This document shows positions 56,424 through 64,000 of a DNA stretch of 64,000 bases, piece by piece. The notes under the pieces were generated by a model, which ran no database searches, was not told the origin of the DNA, and was given only the letters and a program-made list of their open reading frames with translations. Each line of letters starts with the position of its first letter. Position 1 is the first letter of the stretch. The stretch comes from Knufia peltigerae (Eukaryota; Ascomycota; Eurotiomycetes; Chaetothyriales; Trichomeriaceae). The stretch covers positions 1 to 64,000 of the forward strand of contig JAPDRN010000112.1 of the NCBI GenBank assembly GCA_030247855.1, read 5' to 3'. The translations under genes and the position numbers were made by a program.

Positions 56424-58593
56424 CTAGTGTTTTGGTGAAATTGGTTCCGACACCTGGATGTATTTTTCCGCGTCCTCGCTTTCCTCCTCGTCTGTTTCCC
56501 CGTGCCTTGTGGTGGTTGGCTCTTCTGTTTTTCCAAGCTGTTCAGTCTCCTTGGTTCGTTTATCGAGCTGTGGACAAATCGAATCATCAGCATCAGCATC
56601 AAGGAAAAAGCAGTCTCTGCAGATCCGAAATGAAACGTGGGATATGTTACTTACCCAACACATGCAGTACAGCCCGCCCGAGTAACACACCACCGCCACC
56701 ATGACAGCGATGGCTCCTTTTTTCCAGTACGGCGCGTCGGTGGCGGGATACAACACGATACCCCACCAAGTGTAGAGCAGTTGACCACCCGTGTTCATGA
56801 CGTAGAGAATGATGGCTCGCGCCGCGTTGTCACCACCTCTTCGGGCGATGATTCCTCCCCAGCCGTACAACAGTGGGTTCACCATGAACGACGAGCCGCT
56901 GAGGTAGAAGGCGAAAAAGGTTCCGGCGGTGGAAAGCGAGGGGGCAACCAGCATCGCGGCAGACGTGAATTGAAGAACGCCACACAGGATACCAACCTCC
57001 AAGCACCTTTTCGTCTTGTCCATGTATATTCCGGCCAGGATCATCGAGGTGATTGCCACCGCCTGGATGCCCAAGGGATACGTATTGACGGCCGTCTTGG
57101 GAAATTTGTCCTCATAGTACTTCATCCAAAGGAGAAAACAGCCCTATTGTGAGGAGGAGTTAGTTTTTGATTTGGTAGAAAGAAGAAGCACGTGATGAAC
57201 TTGCTTGGAAAGCAAATGCTTCGGTCATTGCACACAAGATTGAAAACATGGTCAAGATGTAGCTGTATGCAAATTAGCAAACCTTTTCAGGTTTCGTCCC
57301 CAGGCAGCGGAGGATTGGGGCGAAACGAACATGGTAGGTTTCTTCAGAACACGGCCGGCCAATGACCTGACATTGATGTTGGCACTGTCGTGAGCGAGAG
57401 GCGGTAGGCGATTGATGGCGAATTGGATCTCATCCTTGGAGAGGTAGGGCATTTTGGTCCGTTCGGGCGTGTTGGGTAAGAAGAGCTGTGTACCACACCA
57501 TCAGAATCTGGTTGGCAACCCTCAAGATACAACTTGCAGTAGAGCAAAAAAGGACGTACGTACCAGGCCAAAGATTCCTACCGGCATACCCATGAGACCA
57601 TCTACAAAGAAAAAGGATGTTAGTTTTGGCTGTACCCACCAAGTACGACCAAAACGCGGTGCAAGGCGGGCAAACCAATTATAAAGACCCATCGCCAACC
57701 CTCCATTCCGTTATGATTGTCCATGGTCTTGCGGATGGCCGTCATCATGATACCAGCAAACATGGAGCCCACTTGGCCAATGGAAGTGAAAATGGATGTT
57801 CGCTTCGAGATTTCCTCGGCTTTACTATACACAAAGAAAGAGTCTTGTTAGTTGATCCGTCTCGACATGTGCTTGTGTGAAAACGTACTACCAAGATCCA
57901 ATGATAAACATGGTTCCACTGTACAAGCTTGCTTCGAAGAAGCCTTGTAGGAAACGGACTGCGGCGATCTGTGCAAAGTTGTGGCATCCAGCGCAAGCCA
58001 TGGTCAGACCGGACCAAATGATGACAGTCAGAGGGATCCAGATTCTAGGTTGTACTCTCTGCAGTATCAGAGCATGAGGAATTTGTCCAATAAGCATCCT
58101 GTTTGTATGTGTTGAAGTGAGTTGCAATGCATGACACATGTGTCGATTGGAAGGAGGCAACCGACCCTGCAGTGAACAGAGAAAGCAAAAGGCTGTAGTC
58201 ATTCTTCTGTAGGCCGAGACCTTCTCTCATACCAGCGACCTATTACATCTATTGTGAGGAAGAACAAATCTGGAGGAAAGGTGAATAATAGTCACATAAG
58301 CATTTGCAAAAGCATTGCGGTCTGGTAATGACTCGATCAGCAAAGGGGCTATTAGCAGACACCTAGAACCTTCTCACCAAGATAGTTAAGAAAGTAGCAT
58401 AAGCAACAATATGCCTGATTGGGGGAATCAGCCATCGACATCTTCAACCCAGGGTTTCCTCGATTCGACCAACAATGATAAAGACATCTAGTTTTCAATG
58501 AGCTTTCGACAAAGGTTTGTTCGCCCACCAGGAGGCAGAGCTACCTAGTTTCAATAGCAGTCTCTTCTCGAGTGCTTGGCCGAGTTTAGCCAT
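56424..58593 (-). CDS. MFS permease of the anion:cation symporter family (allantoate/pantothenate type), multi-exon
   Basis: The start is MAKLGQALEKRLLLKL at 58593. At least eight small exons follow. Segments in order: AYCCLCYFLNYL (span 1), DRNAFANAYV, AGMREGLGLQKNDYSLLLSL, MLIGQIPHALILQRVQPRIW, VRFLQGFFEASLYSGTMFII, KRTSIFTSIGQVGSMFAGIM, GWRWVFIIGLPAL, KYYEDKFPKTAVNTYPLGIQ, NTGGQLLYTWWGIVLYP and a charged tail (ESEDAEKYIQVSEPISPKH). The pattern matches Dal5/Fen2/Liz1-like transporters with 12 spans, importing carboxylated compounds (allantoate, pantothenate, biotin, nicotinate) with protons. Substrate not determinable. Individual splice sites were not all verified. Confidence 0.8.
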
Positions 58594-60214
58594 GGTGATA
58601 TCAGCAGGTTAAGACCGGTATGACTGTGCTTGTAGTGGCTTGGACTTGGTACCACGAGGACCGAGGAATGAAATGATTGTTGCAACAATTGCTCGAGGAA
58701 GTATTGATCAGGCGTGAATGCGAAGTACTACACTTCGTATCAGATGCGGATTTAGCAATCATCTTATCAGATAATAGCCTTCCGACTAAATCGAAAATTT
58801 TGACGTTGTCGGCTTTTGAACCCAGATACAGGATGAAAAAGCGTTATCGGGCTTGGCCATGTCGGGGATTCATGGTCGTCGAAGTCTCGATCCTCCTTTG
58901 TCAGACTTGGCTTGGAGACGTTGGAAGGTATAACCTCCACCCAAGGAATGCCGTGGGAAATGCCGCGCGAGGTTGTTCAGTGTTGCCCAGAACCATAGAC
59001 TTTTCGGACGCTTATGGCTATCAAGGTCTTTGCCATAGCAACTTCTTGGATCACCCTACGGGGTGTCTGAACACTCACTCTCTGTAGTCAAACGGGCAGT
59101 GTAAGGGCCGCGGAAGTTGGTTGGTCCCCGAAGAGACTAGATCGACGTGATCTCATTGGTGGATGGAGCACCTCGTGGGCTTTCTTTGGCGGGTTGATTT
59201 TCTTCTTTACCGTAAAAGTTGTATAGGAGATTTCGGAGGATTTGCTTAATTCAGTACTGGCCCCATTGAAAAAAAAATGCTCATGGACACGTATTGGTTC
59301 CTTGGCAATGCACAGGGAAGCATCTACGCAGCTTCCACAAGGAGATGAATACAAAGGGAAGTACAGAACAATAGTGAAACATCGAGGGAAATCTATACCA
59401 AGTGTGTACAATATTCTTAGTACCTTACTTTACCTCAATGATGTATTTGTTTAATTTAGAGATGACAAATACGTCCTAATTTTTCTGGAAGGTCTCCCGG
59501 TATTGTAGTTCCGAGAAGAAGAAACATCTTATACTCACGAGAAGATAGTGGCTTCTATCTTTCATTCTCAAAGTGAGTCTTTAACTAGCTTATTCTTGAT
59601 AGCGCTTCTAGTTCGAATGTTTGGTGTTCAGTGCTAGCGACTGTGTGTATGATGGAAATGGACAGACCTGGCCGTAGTGAAATACGCGGTCGGTCGTCTA
59701 GAATGTCATTTCGGTGCCCAAGTCATCCGCCTATACTGTATTCGCGACGGATAGTCACAAGGTTCTCCCTTACCACAGTCGGGTGCATCATGTTGTTGGC
59801 ACCTGACGATGGGGTGCAGCCTTCTGGAGGTGATGAGGTCTGATATGAGTTGTGTGGTGCACCGTAGATAACAACGGTGGAGTATCTGATAGGCAGGGAC
59901 CGAGTATCAGCATCATCTTTGCTATGTTCTTATAGGACGAACTACCTCAACTACCTTATCGATCTACGGAGCAAGCTGGACTTGTTATCCTTCACATTAC
60001 ACTTCTCTGTTGTTCTCATTGATACCGACTATAAACACTACCAGTATTCCATCAAATATTGATCCTGTCACTCTCGCGCTTGGAAGGAATCAACACTGAG
60101 CATTCTACGCCGTACGGGGACCATCACCGCCAAAGGACATCTCAGATCTTCTACTCCCAGAGCAAGGAGACTGGGCTTATTCAATAACACACTCTCGAAA
60201 GAACTGATGGTTAT
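58594..60214. other. Intergenic region
   Basis: 1.6 kb between the ACS permease start (leftward) and the 3' end of the alcohol dehydrogenase. Several 60-136-codon frames (for example 58677-59087) carry no recognisable motif. AT-rich around 59400-59600. Nothing supported. Confidence 0.4.
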
Positions 60215-61518
60215 CTATTGCAATCCACCGCTGCGTATTTCAGAGGCCCCCAAAGCTTCAAGACACTCTCTTCTCGGCGTCACCAGAATCTTTACGTGAT
60301 CGTCCTTGTTGGTCATCAACTCATCAAACCCCTTGGTCACCACATCCTCCAGCAAGATCCTACTAGTAACCATCTTGGCAATATCTGTGAACTTTCCTAG
60401 CGTTTCCCTGTCGTTAGCACTTGGACGACAGACAACATACAACCCCACGGGCCACAGGTTATAGGTACAACTCACCCGCCGCAAATTCTTCCACCACCTC
60501 ACGAAAGTCCTCGTCGTCATACGCCATGGCCACTTTCAATGTGATCTCCTTCATCATGAAATGCTCCATGGGGACGGTGAACTTTTAGCGCCACGAACCA
60601 AGCGAAGTCAGCTTTTTTTTCTCTCGTCCTCTTCTTTCCCGCTCTCAAACATCTCGACACTTGTAGTTTACTCACCGGCTGTTCCCACCCAGCAACATTG
60701 AGGTACGTGCCTCGACCCTTCAACGCGTCCATGCCATCTCTCAAACCTGGTGCTATCCCAGCACAATCAAAGACGAGGTCAACTCCTTCCCCGCCAGTCA
60801 TCTCGCGGCACCTCTCGGCAACATTTTCACGCACGGGGTTCAACACCTCGTCTGCCAGGTCGCGCAGCTGGCCCTGCCGTTTCACGGTCGGCTCTGACAC
60901 GAATATCCTCTTCACCCCACGCGCGCGGAGGTTGTAAATGACCGCGATACCCACGGGCCCACCACCAATGATCAACACTGTGGCGCCTTCAAAATCCCCT
61001 CTCTCAAACCCCGTCATCTTCAAAGCATGCCTAGCTACGACGAGCGGCTCGATCAGCGCTGCCTTTGATAGTGGCACCGTCTCCGGCAAAACATGACACA
61101 TGTCCTCGTCGACGGCGACGGCCTCGGAAAACCCGCCACCGCGGCCTTGGAGACCCTTGAACCCCCATTTCGTGCATATGTTCGTCTCGCCCTCGTCGCA
61201 CCGGTGACATTTCCCACAGAACAGTCTTGGATCGACCATGACGGCCTGTCCGACCTTTAATTCGCTCCCGGCGTTGACTTTCCCGACCCGACCACAGAAT
61301 TCATGGCCCATGGTGACAGGTACAGATTCGCCCGTCATCGGATGTGGATTGCCTTGCGTCGGAATGGTGACGGGCCCAACGAGGTACTCGTGCATATCCG
61401 TCCCACAGATCCCGCACCATTCAATGTCCACCTGAACTTGGCCTGGTTGGAGTTCTGGCCAGGGAACGTCATTTTCGACTCGGATATCGCGTCGACCGTA
61501 GAATCGGGCTGCTCTCAT
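60215..61518 (-). CDS. Zinc-dependent medium-chain alcohol dehydrogenase (butanediol/sorbitol type), 376 aa
   Basis: Exons 61518-60676, 60581-60476 and 60396-60215 close exactly to 377 codons. Catalytic zinc ligands: Cys in GICGTDMHEY and His-Glu in MGHEFCG. Structural zinc cluster: CGKCHRCDEGETNIC (C-x2-C-x2-C-x7-C). NAD(P) site: VLIIGGGPVGIAVI. It is closest in appearance to fungal (R,R)-butanediol dehydrogenase-like enzymes, which interconvert acetoin and 2,3-butanediol or act on polyols. The middle exon (FTVPMEHFMMKEITLKVAMA) and last exon (KGFDELMTNKDDHVKILVTP) continue the family pattern. Cytosolic. It may act with the adjacent sugar transporter in polyol use (inference). Confidence 0.9.
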
Positions 61519-62269
61519 GATTGGGTTTCACCCTCTTTTCTTTTTCTCTGTCTCTCTTCTAATTTTTTTCTGTTCTAGAAAAAAAGGTTGCTCCCAATTG
61601 ATCTGGGGAAGGGTTAGATTTGTACCATAAACAAGGGTGAAGTGTGTAAATTCGTGATGTCTGGTAGTGGGAAAGAAGTCAACCCCGAGGAGAGTAGAGA
61701 ATCAATGAATTACTAGTTAAAGTTCGATGCTGAATCGTCTCTGTTCAGTGTCGAGTGGTACAAATCCCGGCTCCCATGGAGAGACGCAGTAGGCGTACCG
61801 TTATCCGAACAATACTCCGCAACCTCGTGTGTCATTGAAATCTGACTCGACAGGATTTCCATTCTGACCTCGGATAGCGATCCTTTACCAAGTCAAAGAT
61901 GGGCACGTTGTTTTGTGCGCTTTTTCTGCTGTCTTTTCCGGAGAAATGACCGTGGCCTTCAGACATATAATAGAGAGAATTGTCGTTTCCAATCTATAGA
62001 CGCTACGAGTAGTTGAACCTTGAGAGCTCTTGCAAGGTCCTTTCGAAGTTCGAGTTTCCGAAAAAGCTCCCACCCCGGGAGAATCGTGAAAATATGTGAC
62101 GCAGGGGACTTATCTACTGCAAATGAATCTCAAAAAAAAAAGATCCAAATGATGATCAGTCTTTTATCCCTTGACTCGTAACTACAAGTACTTGGTAATA
62201 TCTCTACGACTCGTAAGATGGCGTTCCAAGTTCGAGAAAGAAAAATCATACGACTCTAATTCCACGAGT
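61519..62269. other. Intergenic region
   Basis: Between the alcohol dehydrogenase start and the 3' end of the sugar transporter; contains a short A-run at 62131. Nothing recognised. Confidence 0.4.
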
Positions 62270-64000
62270 CTACACACATGGCGACGACCCCTTTTCCATC
62301 TCTTGCACACGCACATGCTGATGCTGTTCGAGATCATCAGAGTCTTCAACGTGTGCATGTGTACCGACCGCTGCCTCGGCTTCCACCTGCTTCCCAGCTT
62401 CCTCGAGCGTTTCGGCAACGTCGTCACCGAAAAGCGCCTCAATTTCCTCCAGTGTTTTCTTCCGTGTCTCTGGACAGTAAACGTAGAAGGCGACAATGAA
62501 AATGATGTCCATGATCAGAAAGATCAGAAAGTACCTCCATGAGATGGCGTCGAGAGCCAACGGCGTGACTTGCACCAGTAGGATGATAATGCAATTGAAG
62601 GTGAGGTAGCTGTTTGCCACGCCGAATGATCTGATGGACGTGGGCAGGATCTCGGCCGAGTACTATTTGGTAGAAAAGATTGTGTCAGTCCACAGGAGCT
62701 TTCACTTCTCACGACGTCGAATGGGCTGGGTGCACAGATAGTAAACATACCGTAGGCCAAAAGGTGTTCATCGGACCGGAATAACCACAAGAGAAGTAGT
62801 AGATTGAAAAGACAACACCAATGCCCAGCCCGCGACTGGTGCTTCCAGAAGCCTCATATCGGGCCCAAAGAACCACCAGGATCAGGGACGCCGAGATCAT
62901 GATAGCATACGCGACGAACTGTGGTAATACATCGTTAAAACATGAAGGTCCGGTCTCTGAGGATCTGAGATGGTAGGTAGATGGCCAGCTTACCACGAGT
63001 TTGCGCCGGCCAATTCTGTCACAGAAAAACATGGCCATGATAGCAGAGGCTGTCGCTATTGTTCCATAAACTCCTGTCAAGACCAGCGATAGAAGGTTAG
63101 AGAAGCCCAAGCGTTGATATATTATTACTTGGTAGTTTTGAATTGGGATGACGCCGGTCAACCTGTAGGGACGTGAGTAAGTAGAGGTTCCGTTCTCAAG
63201 AGATATCATGTGTGGCCTTGAGCAAGGACTTACTGTTGGAAGAGTGCAGTTCCAATGATGATAACGAGTCTCTTTTGATATGACTTTTTAGACAAGATCG
63301 AACGGACTCCCAGCCGCTCGCGTTTGTCCAGGTCGATTTGAGATCTGATCTGATGATATTCGCGCAGATAAAAGGTCTCGTCCCTCGTGCTTCTATGCAT
63401 TTTCTTAAGCACTTCCAGGGCCTCTTCGTTGCGGTCTTTGAGGATGAGCCATCGTGGTGAAAATGGCATCCAAATCGAGCCGATCAACATGGCCACTGCT
63501 GGAACTAGTTGGAGACCGAGTAGGAGCCTCCAAGATACGTTGGACTCGATATACCAGAATCCCAAGCCACTGTAAAAGCAAAGGCACGTGGTTAATATAA
63601 AAGATCATAACAATGGCTATTCTGGGTTCCCCTGACTCCCTGAGTCCAGCAAGGTATATGATATAAGTAACGTAGGATCGGGATGTCACTCACATCCATT
63701 CAGTAAACATGTATGCGAAATTTATGTTGACCCTGAGGTATCCAGGAAGATTAGTCACCCTGCGTTTCCCCCGGGTTCATGACACTCACGCGTATACACC
63801 ACCTATAAAGCCTCTGATTTCGGGGGGACTGATTTCACTGGCGTATGTTGGACAAACGCTGAAGACGATACCGCAGGCGATGCCTCCGATCACTCGACCT
63901 GTACAAAAGGTGGCGAAGTTCGATGCCCCCGTCTGTAAAGAGACGCCTAACAGCGCAGTAATGCAGGATACCTGGATTGTCCGTAGCCGTCCGATCTTGT
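62270..64000 (-). CDS. MFS sugar/polyol transporter, 3' part (5' part beyond window)
   Basis: At least five exons are visible; the 5' end is cut by the window. Reading toward the C-terminus: GRVIGGIACGIVFSVCPTYA, SEISPPEIRGF (loop motif of sugar porters), WRLLLGLQLVPAVAMLIGSI, MPFSPRWLILKDRNEEAL (the PxSPRWL signature), a QQ-containing span (IIIGTALFQQLTGVIPIQNY), CDRIGRRKLV, the YSAEILPTSIRS motif and the terminal PETRKKTLEEIEALFGDD (PET(R/K)G-like). This is the SP family, a proton-coupled or facilitative uptake carrier for hexoses or polyols at the plasma membrane. The long acidic C-terminal tail (EAEAAVGTHAHVEDSDDLEQ) is cytoplasmic. Substrate unknown. Confidence 0.88.

Noticed and set aside
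58677..59087. 136-codon plus-strand frame
   Set aside because: Isolated, no recognisable motif or splice support in an otherwise empty spacer.

Overview
The window is nuclear DNA of a filamentous ascomycete (Pezizomycotina). Genes carry short introns (about 46-80 nt, GTAAGT-like donors, CTAA/CTGA branch sites). The window encodes a Zn2Cys6 regulator, DHA2 and anion:cation-symporter permeases, Ssd1, Gle1 and a DUF3433 membrane protein. It also has the DUF3435/DUF3723/ferric-reductase/patatin gene set known from fungal giant transposons (Starships). I cannot name the genus; a Eurotiomycete-like fungus is only a weak guess.

Positions 1 to about 21.1 kb look like the 5' part of a Starship lying in reverse orientation. 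Its captain, a DUF3435 tyrosine recombinase with a C-terminal zinc-finger tail, is at 17868-20909 on the minus strand. It reads inward from an element edge that I place between about 20985 and 21230. Leftwards follow a 700-residue protein that keeps only a captain-like zinc-finger tail (14576-16895), a small acidic protein, a Myb/SANT-like protein, a kinase-like protein without catalytic motifs, a small coiled-coil protein, a DUF3723 protein, a RING-patatin phospholipase, a MADS-like protein, a ferric reductase whose 3' end looks broken, and a small secreted cysteine-rich protein. The element runs off the left edge of the window, so its 3' end and any direct repeats cannot be seen.

From about 21.2 kb to 64 kb is ordinary chromosome. 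In order: a transmembrane lectin-like protein, an ACR-2-type Zn2Cys6 regulator tail to tail with a DHA2 exporter, eEF1B-beta, a class 1A-type dihydroorotate dehydrogenase, Ssd1, Gle1, an epoxide hydrolase, a carboxylesterase, a secreted beta-lactamase-like hydrolase, phenylalanine ammonia-lyase, a DUF3433 membrane protein, a GPI-anchor-like cysteine-rich protein, a Dabb-domain protein with a GC-AG intron, an allantoate/pantothenate-type permease, a zinc alcohol dehydrogenase, and a sugar transporter cut by the right edge.

In the element, the captain should catalyse movement and the other genes are typical cargo whose biological role is mostly unproven. In the flank, housekeeping genes (translation, pyrimidine synthesis, mRNA export, RNA binding) alternate with catabolic and transport genes. 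The hydrolase-PAL stretch at 41-50 kb could serve aromatic or ester catabolism, but that is only inferred from adjacency. Exon boundaries were placed by hand from splice signals and frame continuity; where frames closed exactly I say so.
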